This document shows, piece after piece, positions 45,464 through 59,055 of a stretch of DNA of 64,000 bases. The stretch covers positions 109,214,622-109,278,621 of the forward strand of contig NC_134570.1 in NCBI RefSeq assembly GCF_050947875.1, given 5' to 3'. Each line of letters opens with the position of its first letter. The stretch's first letter is position 1. The translations under genes were made by a program, and so were the position numbers. The notes beneath the pieces were generated by a model. The model worked only from the letters and a program-made list of their open reading frames with translations, made no database searches and was not told where the DNA came from. This stretch comes from Dermacentor variabilis (Eukaryota > Arthropoda > Arachnida > Ixodida > Ixodidae).

Positions 45464-47224
45464 CAGTCTTGTTCAAAAAACTTGAGCCCGCTGTGAACTG
45501 CCGGTGAGCAGCTGCGCTCTGCTATCGCGGCGCTGCCACCGCCGGCGCACGCCGCTGCTCGCTTGCGCCGAGGATAAAGAGGGCGAGGGAAGCATGCCTC
45601 TTGCTCTCAAGCCTCGTTTGATAACAACACTGGTGAAAAACTAATGCGGTCAGCGCGGCGTCAACGCGGCGGTGGCGAAGTGGAAGCCACCCGACCGGCT
45701 AGCATGCCGTTTGCAGCGTATGCTTGATGAGCGGGCCGGGGTCTCTGGCGACCGCTGTCAAACGCGATACGCACAAATTTCGCAATTCCGAGTATCGGAA
45801 TCATCAGTTAATGTTTTCTGGGACCAAATTAAAGGAACAACGCTATGAATAGTCCTGCGCATGCTCGAACACGGGTAATTTGCGAGGATCATAGCTAAGA
45901 TCTGACTTCAGCAGCTGAATGATATATTAAATAATGTGTCACAATGGCATGCCGTTTTTGTAATCATGAATGTCACAAGCAGCAAATTAATCAAGATAGC
46001 ATAAGCTTCAGGGTGGCACCAGCATCTCTCGACGAAATCAAAGGGGGGAACACGCCCTCAAGGCATTGAGTGTGGCTTGGTCCGTGGTTGCCCCGAACAA
46101 TTGCAGCTTGTCCATGTGTTTGACTGTAAACTAGCGAAGATCTCTGGTTGAAAGGAGGCTACGTATAACCCATTTTTTTAAAACTGCATGTGAAGCCCTT
46201 TCTCGTAGAGACGAACGATACCTCAGTAAACTATATCCAACATACTTTTTCCAGTGAGCCCGTGACAGCACCGCCGGTGTGACGCCTTTACTATACGAGA
46301 ATCCTATAATCGCGTGGCCCGTGTCTACGCAATACAAACGCGTGATGCCCAATGCAAACGGTATGAACTTACATTGGCCTCACGTGTGCATGAAAGTGGG
46401 CCCTAACGACAATGAGGCAGTATGCAGGAAGATATATAAAAGCGAGGTAGTGGGCACTTTCCGAAATGCCGAGGGAAAGAGTCTAACCCAATCGGCTACT
46501 CAGGCAGGGCAAACGTCTTTTAGTCCCGCAAATTTTTCATAATCTCACTGTGGCTTTATTTAAAGAACTTCAACACCAAACGCCCTCGTGTGGTCGTTCC
46601 TTAGTGGAGAAGTGCGGTCAACGTATTTGAAATAATGTAACGGTGGTAACAGGACCTTTGCGAAGAGAGTTTTTCTAGTTGAAATTACTGCGCCTGGTCT
46701 TTTCTAAACGAACGATGATTGAATCGCCCGCATATTACAATAAAACCTGGAACAACGCTAGACAGCAGTGATAGACGCCAGTTTATAATTTTTTTCTTTT
46801 GTTTTCATCCCACTCAAAAACACATTCAAAATGTTTATCTAAAAGCACAATGCGAAGGCTCTCGCCTTTGAATGTGTAGTATAAAATTGTAATAGGTAAT
46901 TTTGATGATTAGGACAGTTTTTATAGTATAACGCGCTGCATGGAAGCCGGGCAGTTTTTCCCAGACAGGCGCATTTACTCTCAGGAAGCGCCGTAACACG
47001 GCGGCTGCAAGACTACCTCGCAGCTGGCAGAACTACCACTGCACCAGTTTTTCGCGAGCGCTGTTATCAAAGGATGCTTGAAAGTAAGAGACATGCTTCC
47101 CTCGCCCTCTTTATCCTCGGCGCAAGCGAGCAGCGGTGCGCGCTGGCGGCTGCAGCGCCGCGATAGCGGAGCGCAGCTGCTCCCCGGCCGTTCACAGCGG
47201 GTTCAAATTTTTTGACCAAGACTG
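45464..47224. mobile_element. Tc1/mariner-like element with ~190-bp terminal inverted repeats
   Basis: The left terminus cagtcttgttcaaaaaactt (45464) and the right terminus, which reads cagtcttggtcaaaaaattt on the minus strand (47224), are flanked by TA on both sides. The inverted similarity continues for about 190 bp, including gcgccgaggataaagagggc on both arms. TA flanks and CAGT ends are typical of Tc1/mariner. The 1.4-kb interior has only short frames (for example 46279-46542, 87 codons) with no DDE signature that I recognise, so it is probably non-autonomous or decayed. Confidence 0.8.
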
Positions 47225-49087
47225 TACGAGCCATTGCTCTGCTCCGCACTGCCGCCGGGATCGGCCCATCGTTGTTTGCTATCGGGCCGCGTGTCGCAGA
47301 ATATCCGGCATCGATGTCGGCGTCAATAGGCCCCGATAACGCTATCACGCTCCACTCTTAAAGGCGAAGCTTAAGCGGCCTTCAAGTCTCTTTTTCTTAT
47401 GAGTGTAACAGAAATGTGACTTATCATATTAAGGCGCAATGTTGAAGACGAACGCGTCCCGTAACTTTTTTTTATTCATCGTCGTCCAGATTCTGAGAAG
47501 GTGAGCGCGCTCACTTTTTATCAGTAGATTGTTGCGATGCGACGCGCGATGTGCGCCAAGCGTCTCAAGCGCTGAATCGCACGCGTTTATTTCTCTTTTT
47601 TTAAACTGGCATCCGGGGCCTAAAGGTTTGAGAATCGAGCTCCTGCGTTGGGGGTCAGGGTTCCAAATCAACCAGCGGGCATTTTTATTTATTTCTAGGG
47701 ACAACTAACGGACATTTCCCAAGATGACCATGTACGGCCAGAAACTGACAAACCGCCAAGTAAGTTGAAGAACCAAAGAAAGATATAGCGTTAAAGATGG
47801 AGTAGCGATGACCATTATTACGTCTTATATGTTGCATCCTAATAAAACAAAGTAAGCAAAGGCTGGAGGAAACCAGTGGCGTTGAAATCTACTCAATGGT
47901 GGAAATGAGCGGTCAGGGCTTGCAGCTGTCGTAGGAACAACGAGGACACCTGAGGCATAATCGTGAGATAATTTCGAAAAAGTGAAAGAAGTTGTGCAAT
48001 ATCTGATAATGGCGGTGGTACGGTGGAACGCCTTTACTTCAGCTGGAAACATTGAACTCCAGCCCCGGTTTGTTCTCTCCTTCCTACACCGAAGAATCTA
48101 TTCCAGAGTCCATGATGTAGGAGAGGAGCGGATTAAAATGAGGAACATGGGCGTACGCCCGGAGACCATCAGGATCAGTATAGTGAGATGAACTTTCCAA
48201 GAAGCTGGCTTGGTTTGATGTTTTTTGGAAAGCGGATGTCGTTTTGGATGCCGTTTGGAAAGCGCTTCCAACCGGACGAACATGTTTGCGCAACGCGAGG
48301 ACCTGTGGGTGTGAGGTGAACCTGGGCGACGACAGCAGTGAGGTAACGACGACGGTAACGGAATGGAATAAAGAAAAGCGCAAACTTCAAACGGGTCGGA
48401 ACGAAAGACAGAGGCACAGGACAGGCGCTGCTCGCAACTGAATTATATTGGGAACAGCCCACCTGCAGATACAGAACCAAGGCAGTTGAGGCATACCACA
48501 CTGTGCATAAAAGCCACAATCGCATCCCCTCGGCCAGGAAGCAGTGATCATAATAGCAAGACAAGCCAACTTTACAAGACAGGACCCAACTTTATTTCTC
48601 ATGCGTTTTTTATATATTTACGCAGTACACCGTTGACAAGCTGTGTCGAAATGCGAACGCCAGGTCCGGCGGATGAACAGTGCGAGGTGGCGACGCAGCG
48701 GTGTGACGATGATTAAGGCTGCTTGCGATGTTTGTCGAGAGAAAAATGGTGAAGGGAGGCGTATGGCACATATATCTAAATATATTTAAGCATCCTATGC
48801 CCCTTGCGTCCAAGTGGCACTTACCCATTCGCGATGATTGGCAAAGAATGGGAACATATCCAGTGGCCCAAACATGGCGTAGCCCAACTATACGAAATCT
48901 AAAAAAAAATCGAAGAAGCCATTGAATGACGTGCGCTATACTATTAAAAGGTATCTGTGCTTTAGAGATAGCTACATGCCTACGAGATGCCTACAAGACA
49001 CCTACCAGTGGAGCACGTCCGAAGGCACTTACTACAGTAGTGTTCGTGAAATACGAAAAATCAAAGTTGGGGTTGTATGTTAGAGAG
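47225..49087. other. Probable intron with a diverged dispersed repeat
   Basis: 48610-48890 resembles 21460-21790 (gcatcctatgccccttgcgt, attggcaaagaatgggaaca). A frame at 48175-48564 (minus) has no domain. Other content is unrecognised. Confidence 0.4.
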
Positions 49088-49232
49088 TTCTAGATCAGGG
49101 GGACGCAAGCATTGAGGCCTGCTAGCGCTTGGGGCTACGGCACTGCGCATGCGCGACCCGGTCGTCGCATGCGCAGTTACGTGGCCCCGAGCTCTAGCGG
49201 TGCCCAACGCTTGCGTCCCCCTAATCTAAAGC
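49088..49232. mobile_element. Foldback MITE (~70-bp arms)
   Basis: ttctagatcagggggacgca on the left pairs with tgcgtccccctaatctaaag on the right. gcgcatgcgcgac and gtcgtcgcatgcgc meet at the centre. Arms are about 85% complementary. Confidence 0.8.
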
Positions 49233-49826
49233 TATTATGTGCTATTCGATTAAGAGGTCTCTGTACCTCACAGATATTATAAGCAAGCGTTAAATGTGCC
49301 TGCTTTATGTCGTACTGTGCTGTTGTTTCACACATACTGGGATTGCGCTGAGTCTCACAATATTAGTCGGTTTAATTCTACCATATAACTGCCCGACTCA
49401 CCATAGGAAGAAATTCAACAATCGAGCCCAATGATGCTACGTATTAAAATTTAAGCCGTGTGCTTGTGTCTATACGCCCAGAAAGTTCGAATACGAAACC
49501 GTAAGACCGGCACACTTTGTGATAATATCAGCCGAAGTGTAACAAAGGCAAATGAATGCCGAACATGGACGGTCCGTTAATCCTGTTATTGAACTAGCGA
49601 TGTTGACTGTGATCTTCCCCTTTCCGAAACGGACGAATTAGTTTACACTGGGCCTTCCGAAAGTAACGTAAACTTCTCATCGCAGTTCTGTAATTGCCTT
49701 CTCTTATGCTACAGAAACAAAGTTCAGAACTCGAACTTTTAGTTCCTACTCTTGGTGAATTCCACAAATATTTGTTACGAACCTTACAATGGGATTCCTA
49801 ACCAACTGGCCCAACTTGATATTTGA
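49233..49826. other. Unassigned sequence
   Basis: Nothing is recognised. Confidence 0.4.
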
Positions 49827-49938
49827 ACAAACAAACAAACAAACAAACAAACAAACAAACAAACAAACAAACAAACAAACAAACAAACAAACAAACAAAC
49901 AAACAAACAAACAAACAAACAAACAAACAAACAAATAA
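49827..49938. repeat. (AAAC)n microsatellite
   Basis: About 27 units. Val/Cys/Leu/Phe frames through it are artefacts. Confidence 0.95.
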
Positions 49939-50804
49939 ACAATAACAACAGTAAATTTGCTTCCGCGTTTCTGCCACCGACCAGGCGTGCCGAGCATTTA
50001 TGAATGACTGCATCTGTCCATAAAAAAGCTTACTCTTCAAGGTATTTTCATAAAAAAGAATACACAGCCGCTTTGCCGCTTAATAGGCGTCGCATTGCAA
50101 CAGAAGTCGCGAACAAGGAACAAAAATCAACCAGTAACAAAACAGCAGCAACAACCTGATAATCAGAGGCCTGCTGCGAGTATACCCTTCGCGATTTTTA
50201 GCGACGCTAATCTTATGGACTGCCCAGAAGGGGCATTACTGTTTTGCCTTCTCTACGCTATAGGCTTCTCTTTTAACAGGCTGATCTCGTGGTCGTGTTA
50301 TCGTTATGCACGCATGAAGAGACCTGGGCGATCTCTTTCCCTCCTGTTTCGAGGGTGACCGTCCTATAGTTACTTGACTGCGATTTCGGTGCTGGTGCCC
50401 GCAGACGCATTCTTTTCCCGCTTGTGTTCGTGTGGGTGCAACAGTTTTTCACATTTTCTTATTTGGAGTTTTTATTGTTGCTTGAATAACGAGTTTGGGA
50501 TAGCTACCTTTGACGCAGCCTACCTTCCCACGGTTCTAACCCCCCCCCCCCAAAAAAAAAAAAAAGAATAAATACGAGTAGTGAACTTTGGTTGCTTAAG
50601 CCTCAAGGAGTCGAGCAATATTTAATGCACGTAGGGTCTTCATGAGGAGAAATTCTAAGCTGCTGAAAGCCGCAACGAAGAAAGGTTTGCAGCGGCTTAG
50701 TTCCAAAGCTCCGCTGATTCATTCATGGGGTTTAAAATTTCAAAGCTACATTAGGGTTACTAGAAACGCCGTATAGCTAAGGAATATGCGTTATGCGCCC
50801 CGTG
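49939..50804. other. Unassigned sequence
   Basis: A C10A13 run lies at 50540-50565. No domain is seen. Confidence 0.4.
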
Positions 50805-50912
50805 GTAATGCGGCCGCGCCACGGTCGGGATTCGAACCCACGACTTCGTGTTCAGCAGCACAATGTCATATCCCCGAACCACCTCGTCGGGTGCAAGGCA
50901 TCACTGCTAGGC
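50805..50912 (-). mobile_element. tRNA-derived SINE head
   Basis: The minus strand reads gaggtggttcggggatatga, then gtgctgctgaacacgaagtc and gtgggttcgaatcccgacc. ggttcgaatcc is a perfect Pol III B box, and the upstream part resembles a tRNA D-arm/A-box region. Only the head of the SINE is present. Confidence 0.65.
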
Positions 50913-51013
50913 TGCCTATGGAGCCGGAAGGACCAGGCCTTTGATGGCCACACACACAAAAAACGAGTGCACGCGACTTCTGTGCGGGAGTAACCATCTT
51001 GTCCCAAACGAAC

Positions 51014-51215
51014 ACTTAAAGAGGAACACTAAATCAGGTTAGGATGATACATATCATGACGTTGTTTTGGCTAATATTGCTGTAGCAGATCGATTAGCGA
51101 AAGAGTCAATGAAGGTCAAAGTACTATCTTATTATTTCACACCTAATTTCACGAATTTTGCCGTTTCGGCGCGGAAGAAATTTCTCAAAGCATGGCGAAT
51201 GTTATGTCTACGATT
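51014..51215 (-). repeat. Dispersed GTGACGTCATGG-family repeat, reverse partial copy
   Basis: ttaaagaggaacactaaatc mirrors the end of the forward copies (gatttagtgtttctcttgag near 1203). Similarity further in is weak. Confidence 0.4.
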
Positions 51216-51582
51216 CCCTTAGAATGCAGCGGCGAATACACCGCCGTCCAACTTGAATATAAATTATGCACACATGCGCCAGCCGCTTACTTTCGCTAAT
51301 ATCCGTGATGTCACCGCAGAGACGACATTCTTTCAATACCGGCGTCTCCCGCGCGCTGTGCTTTGGTGCCCTGCGTGTGCAGAGTACAGATGCAGCGCGG
51401 TTTTGCGGGCGGAGATCGAATTGAATTCTGAGACTGTCACCGAGCATAGACGTTGTGAGAATTTGTGACGGCACGACGTAGTGATGCTGGCCAGGCGTTC
51501 TTCATTTTCGCGCATTCTATCACCAACCGAGCCTCTCCGACACGCTACGAGTGGTCACTTTAGCATTACAAAAGTGTACAGA

Positions 51583-51638
51583 CTCCTCCTCCTCCTCCTC
51601 CTCCTCCTCCTCCTCCTCCTCCTCCTCCTCCTCCTCCT
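51583..51638 (-). repeat. (CTC)n microsatellite, probable LINE tail
   Basis: About 19 perfect units. Read on the minus strand it is (GAG)n, directly following a LINE 3' UTR. Confidence 0.95.
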
Positions 51639-52400
51639 GTCTTCCTCTACTCTTGCCGACAAGCTGCGAAAGACGACAGCACAAATAAGAACGCAAGAAC
51701 CCGCACTGTGCACAACTAAATCTTCTGCAAGTGGCGAACCCTACCAGCAGGTCCAGACAGGGACCTTAGTTCATTTGGGACTTTGTTCTTCTTGGTTATA
51801 TGGGGCCTATAGGAGATGTTGTCGCCTTTAATTGGCGCCGGCTACTCCTCTTAACATAGATATATGAGAAAAAGAAATAACTTAAAAGCATTAAAACTAA
51901 ATGTCAACTCCAAACCACAATAACACAAAGTCCGGTCTCGTAACTACAATAAAATTAGGGCACATGAGAAAACACGGATTTGGTTCAAACGAAGGTACAT
52001 GAACCCAGGCACTGAATAGGCCAAAGTCGGGCGAAATTAGTTACACAGAGTGAGATTATTACAAATAAACACTATACTCAATAGTTACTGAAAATCACTT
52101 CTACAATTCTTTGGAGGGCCAGTAATGTTCGTCTTTTCAACGAGTATGTTCCCGAAGGGCCTACGATCTTCCTGAGGCGGAAGGGTCTGCGGTCCAATGC
52201 CATTGAATCACGTGCTAAACGTTTTCTCAGTGTGTCGGGTTGCGGACATTCTAACACAAGACGCTGTGCATACTCACCCGCGTGGACACAAGTGTATTCC
52301 GGACTATTAGCTCTTGAACTTTTTTTTGTAAAAAGCGTTTTGTATACGCGGTACCGAGCCGCAGACGGCGTATGAGCGCTTCAAAGGATTTGGTCGTATC
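51639..52400 (-). pseudogene. LINE 3' end with Cys-His motif remnant, minus strand
   Basis: The minus strand encodes FEALIRRLRLGTAYTKRFL, then after a shift EYTCVHAGEYAQRLVLECPQ, PDTLRKRLARDSMALDRRPF and GTYSLKRRTLLALQRIVEVI, stopping after FSNY near 52094. The pattern ...C-x3-G-E-x-A-Q-x-L-x-L-E-C resembles the Cys-His region that ends many LINE ORF2 proteins. About 450 bp of 3' UTR follow, then the (GAG)n tract. It is a third LINE 3'-end type in this window. Confidence 0.65.
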
Positions 52401-52537
52401 CAACGAGGGGCTAATAAACGTTATTTCTCTCTTCCATAGCTCTGCTACTGAGGAGGAGACGACAAAGACATAGGGCGAGTGGCCTTCTTATTTGCATTCG
52501 AGAGCGCCGAACCCACCCACCCAACCACCCATCCATC

Positions 52538-53865
<1,328 letters not shown>

Positions 53866-54195
53866 GGCTCGGATATGTGCAGTCTGGGGCGAAAGTTTGT
53901 GGACCGTGGCTTCGGAAGAAACACCGAGTTTCGCCGTGGCCTATGCGCGTATTACTTCTACAATTGCAAAAGTGCCAACTAAGTTCTTTAGCTATACAGG
54001 ATCGTGGTGCATCACTCATGTGCGCGTTAGTTCGGGAAATTTCATGGTTGCCTTTGGAGAGGCACAGTCCACGAACTTCTGTCTCAGGCTGTACGGGCGA
54101 GCGCACTTGCTTTTCACCTTCAGACATTGAGAGGCAAGTTGGAGATAGGAAATCCAAAGGCCTACGTAAGGTGATATGGTAGTAGAAGAAATACT
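53866..54195. other. Possible DNA-element end
   Basis: tgcagtctggggcgaaagtt near 53879 looks like a CAGT-type terminus, but no matching inverted end is seen nearby. Open frames on both strands (up to 145 codons) have no domain. Confidence 0.25.
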
Positions 54196-54236
54196 GAGCT
54201 CTCCACTGCGTTAATCCTCCTCATATTCTATATATA

Positions 54237-54272
54237 TGGACCCAAACGCCGGCGACTAATTAACGCCTTGAC

Positions 54273-54334
<62 letters not shown>

Positions 54335-54370
54335 GTCAAGACGTTAATTAGTCGCCGGCGTTTGGGTCCA
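54237..54370. repeat. 40-bp inverted arms around a (TA)n core
   Basis: 54237-54276 and 54331-54370 are reverse complements with one mismatch (acgccttg versus caagacgt), separated by an uninterrupted TA tract. The whole 134 bp can fold into one hairpin. Confidence 0.95.
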
Positions 54371-54730
54371 ACCGTTACAGCAGGGCATGGACTCCTAGCA
54401 CGAGCGGCATTCCCGAGCAAAAGCGCTGAAAAGGACGGCCCACTATATCGCTCCAATCCTTCTCGACAATATATAAACACTTTTATGTAGCACGTACTGA
54501 ACAACTGAAAGCTGTATTGGGAGTTCTGCATGCAATTTTCTCATTGACACTTTTCATCTAATTATAATATTTGAGAAGGTGATAAAATCATTACGGCTAA
54601 ATATATAATTGGACGGAATAATAAAAAAAAGAATCTGAGCATCTAGTAGCGACGGCAAACAACATTACTTTTGCTCTGTCCAGCTACGTGGCATTTGCAT
54701 ACTTTTCAACCCTGGTTAAGGATAGCTGGG

Positions 54731-54856
<126 letters not shown>

Positions 54857-55054
54857 GTTCTAGAACGAACCCTGTGAGTGTTAGCCAGCGCCACCACTCA
54901 CAAACCTTGGCGGCGGATGTGGAACATCCTTTCTGCCACAGTCGTCCCGAGTACGCGATCTTTTTGGGTGAAGGCAACAGATCAATAAACCCACACGTGC
55001 TACCTAAAGGCATCAATGTTGCTGGATTTGAGACCCTCGTTATGTAATGAACGA

Positions 55055-55270
55055 GAAGAGCATCACATACGTAATGCGGAGGCGTGGGATCGTTTCCACC
55101 TGCGGCACGTTGTTTCTTCACCCACTTTAATTGCGACTAATTTATCGTTTGTTTAACTGAATTATTAAGTGCATGCAATTTCCGCTATGTTGTCCTTGGT
55201 GTCTGTTTGTTGGCCTCTTACGATATGATTAATAAATATCGGGCCCCTTGGTTAACCCCCGTTCTTTTCA
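55055..55270 (+). mobile_element. Single-arm relative of the 37.3-kb foldback
   Basis: gcgtgggatcgtttccacct, cacgttgtttcttcacccac, gttgtccttggtgtctgttt and gggccccttggttaaccccc match the right arm and flank of 37440-37645 in order. The left arm is absent. Confidence 0.7.
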
Positions 55271-55276
55271 TTCAGT

Positions 55277-55308
<32 letters not shown>

Positions 55309-57899
55309 GGAACGGGCCGAATATACGATACATACTGCTAGTATATATAAAGTGTCATTGGGGCTGAGTTACTGCAGGATATTATGCAGCCTGTGTACTT
55401 CCTAGCGATTTCAAATGTATGGTTACGAGAATTAGAAGAAAAAATACACGCGCGCGCGAGAAATTACAGTTTCACAATATGGCCGTTAATTATGCGCACG
55501 CGAAAAAGTATGTCCTAGGTCCCTTGTAAGCTTTTCACGTCAAGTAACATCAAAAAGCGCATCGCCGGAAATTTGCATTGGGTCCCCAGCGCACAATACT
55601 GGTGCTTTCGAAATAGTGATTTAACCAAGAGGCAAGCTCACCAATTTCCCGCGTGCTCCCTAATATTTTACCTAAATGGCAAGCACGTCCATCTAAAATT
55701 CTCAGTCGAGCGGATCTATTTAAGGCCATTCCTGTAGCGTACGCTACGCAAACGAGCATAGATGCGCATAATGCCGCATTCAGATGGCGCAGCTAAAAAA
55801 TCAAAAACAAAACGAAATGAAACAGAAAAAGAATGCCTGAATTTTAAAGCGCTCGCCTTAACTTTTCTGCACTTCTGAAGACGCGCTAGAAAAAAAAAGT
55901 CCCAGTCCATTTGTCAGTTACGACTGCGCATGGGGCATCGTCCCTTCAAGTTTGAAGCACGGCATAGTTTCAACCACCGCAGCGCAGGCATCTCCACTGT
56001 TCCCGACGAGACGCCTCACAAAAAAGAAAATTGCTTCCAAAGACGACGATGCCGAGGAATGCAGACATAACGGTTGCGCTCAAAAGGGGAGCTGCGAAAA
56101 AAAAAAAAGAAGAAAGCGTAGAAAAAGAAACGCAAGGAAGAACGCAAAGAAAGCCCGGGCAACGCGCGAAATGACGACATCGAGGAAATCACTCCTCGGG
56201 CTGAACGTTCGAGCGATCTTAAAACATCTCACGGTTGGCGTTTCCCATAAACAGCTTTTCGCGTTGGAGGGTGAGGCTAGGCGGCGCGCTGTGATTCCAT
56301 TTCTTCGATCATGAATTTATAATTTTCCCCTTTCGCATATTAGGGCTCGCTCCACGACGGGCCAGAGGGGGCGGTTTGCAACCAGAAGCGTCTCTCGCGC
56401 CACGGAGGAGGACCAGAAAAAAAAAGAAAAAAAAAAAGAAAAAGAGACGCGCTTCGCGGCGACTTAGACGCGGGACTCTCATATAGAAGGAAGCCAACGG
56501 TCGGGCTCCCGTGGCCTTGGGAAACAGCCCTAGACATCTACAGCGCTCGTGCTACGAACGCGGCTAAAGAAAGAAAACAACCGCAGAGAGGCGCTGTGCG
56601 ATTTCGTCGAATCCCGTTCTCAGCCACTCTTCCCTTTACCGCATGTTCTCTCCCGGATATGAATAGCTTGCGTGCAGCGCGCTGTACGGCAGAGCGCCGG
56701 GGAAATAGCTGGCGCTTCCGCGACATGAAGGCCAACGAACAGATACTACGACCAGTTTCCGTGCCGTTCGACACTGTTTACTTATGGGATGGGGCGGCCT
56801 CAACTCTACGCTCAAGGCTTTGTGTTCCCGGCAACTGAGCAGATACAAGTACCGACATCTGCCCACCACAGGCGCTGCAGATATAAGTACAGGTTGCTTC
56901 TAAGGACGCCGTAATGCGGCACAATTTTCTCGCGCGCGCGACGACTGAACGCGCTATTTTCTTGCCACCACGCTCGCCTTCTTTCAATCATTTTCAGCTC
57001 CTCGCGAGCCTTGGTAACGCTGCACCGTACTACGACGCGTTACGAACATCTCTTTCTCCTTTCGCGGAACAGACGGCTTCTTTGCATTCCACGCACGCCT
57101 AAAGGAGAAGCAAAAAAAAAATTCCAGAGGGGGAAAAAAGCGAGAATGCGCACACAACACGTGCGCTGTGCCGGTGTTCCGTGGAGAATGTTTGCCCACC
57201 GTCGTCACTGCCATCCGATTTTGTGACACGTGCACACTACTCGAAGCTTATCGCGTGTGTAGCATCGTCGAGCGGAGCGAGAGGTGTCCGTCGGCCCCGA
57301 ACTCGTGCTACGAAGAGCCAGGAAACGAGAGGGCATTTTTTTCCAGCCACTGCCGAGGACGGATGCGGCATTTCATTTCCGCCTGTACGAGCGAATCAGT
57401 AGTTCGTTGCCGTAACGTCTCGCAACGAATCTCTTTGTCTTTTAGAAACTGTGCGTGAAGCGGCGACGATATAAGAGCGAGTCAGTGTATGATTTCAAAT
57501 TTCTACTTTTATTTTGTTAGGGTACATAGGAATATTTCTGTTTACAGCATCTCGGTAAGTAGACAAAAAATAGATAAAAGCGAGCTCATTGCCTACTGCG
57601 AGCGTGACGTGGCAAAAGCAGCTAGCGATTTCAGACAGGAAGCGCTGGGTGCCAACTGAGGAGCGATGAATAAGTAGGCAGCGTACACAGCGCACACGCA
57701 TAGAATGCATGCCACGTTTCGCGTTTTAAAGCGAAAGCAAGTTTCTTCTCCTTTACTGGCCGCGAACTCTTGATTTCGCTGTGGCGGTGCTCTGAGGAGG
57801 CACATGACGTCACAACGCGCGCCTTGCCGCGGATATTTCTCTCTCTCTCTCTCTCTAGCTCCCTAGTCCCTACTGCGCATGCGCCACTAGTAGCACCGA
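55271..57899. other. Probable intron, unassigned
   Basis: An imperfect TA tract lies at 55277-55308 and A-rich Lys frames at 56098-56180. GC-rich domain-free frames occur at 56309-57458. Nothing is supported as a gene. Confidence 0.4.
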
Positions 57900-58317
57900 G
57901 CCACAGGTGTTCCGCCGCTGCGCAGCGCCGCGCCTTTCCGTCGCCCTTCCTCACCCAGACCTAGACAGGAGGCAAGCACGGGACTGGCGCCGACTGCAAA
58001 CAAACAGTTTCCCACATTTATACAGGCTACACAAAATGTACCCAGACGAATACAGCAACACATGCCCGTGGTGCGAAGGAGCACCGACATTGGAACACAT
58101 AACATTCCAGTGCGCGTTACGTCCGGCGGCTGCCACCTCGCGGCTGCTAGACAACACTTTACATAACTGCTCGTGGGAGGCGCGACTCGCGGAAGTGGAA
58201 TTGGGAAGCCAACTGGCGACCGTTGACCAGCCCTGCTGAGCCGCTGTAACCAGTGGGGCCCTGGAGGAGGGGCTCCACCCACCATAACGAAACAACCTCT
58301 ATTACAATAAACGTTTA

Positions 58318-58345
<28 letters not shown>
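57900..58345 (+). pseudogene. LINE ORF2 C-terminus with CCHC motif and poly(A) signal
   Basis: The plus frame encodes RRQARDWRRLQTNSFPHLYR, LHKMYPDEYSNTCPWCEGAP and TLEHITFQC, a C-x2-C-x8-H-x4-C motif typical of LINE ORF2 C-termini. It then reads LLDNTLHNCSWEARLAEVEL and stops at TGA 58238-58240. QWGPGGGAP can be read beyond in another frame. AATAAA occurs at 58306-58311, and a (TC)n tract (58318-58345) closes the element. It is 5'-truncated. The LQTN motif also occurs in the 43.5-44.2 kb copy, suggesting related families. Confidence 0.75.
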
Positions 58346-58350
<5 letters not shown>

Positions 58351-58502
58351 CGCCGCCGTTTGGTACGACGTCACACCGCGCGCGTTCCTCGTCGTCGCGC
58401 TCACCTCCGCTCGTTTCGCCAGCTGCGTCGCATGGGTGATAACATGTCGGAGGATTGAAAAGGAAAGCTCGCGTGCGCCGCAACCACAGTTGAGGCGGCA
58501 CT

Positions 58503-58649
58503 ATGGGCGGCGACAATTCTGATAAGCAGGAGGAGGCCCGAAATCGACATCGGAACGAGATTAAGAGGAAACGAATCGCCCAGGAAACATACGAACAGCG
58601 CGCCGAACGACTGGCTAAAGGCCGCAACATAGCCAGACAACCAGACTAA
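58503..58649 (+). CDS. Unrecognised basic 48-codon frame
   Basis: MGGDNSDKQEEARNRHRNEI followed by KRKRIAQETYEQRAERLAKG. Strongly helical and basic in composition, and similar in rhythm to 35608-35832. The family is not known to me. The QETYEQRAERLAK module recalls repeated motifs of arthropod transposon proteins. It may equally be a short remnant or a chance frame. Confidence 0.25.
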   Translation: MGGDNSDKQEEARNRHRNEIKRKRIAQETYEQRAERLAKGRNIARQPD

Positions 58650-59055
58650 CCTGGACTTGCAATCAAGATTAAGCAAGGCTAACCATGCTATGCCTCAGCT
58701 TTCGCTACGTATATCCTGGCATAGCCGAGATAAGCCACTGCCAATTTTTCTTTCGTTTTTTTGTGTGAGTAAATGTTCACAAATAAAGTTCACTGTTCCG
58801 TTCACTGCTGTGTAGAGCGCACTGAGAAACAGCTCCGGTACTCTACGTTTCCTGCGGGCGACGCCTGGCGGCGGCGGCTTGCTTTCAAATAGCGCACTCG
58901 CGCGCATGCGCTGCCGTGCTATGCTTAGGGCTGCGCACGTTGCTTTCGCGAGCGCTGACGTTTGACTGGCACCTTTGTTGGAAAGGGCCGCTCGCGCGTA
59001 CTACGCAACAATGACCGGGTTCGTTTGTTAAATGAAAAAAAAAAGAAAGTTAATT
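58650..59055. other. Unassigned spacer
   Basis: GC-rich around 58850-58960. Nothing is recognised. Confidence 0.4.
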
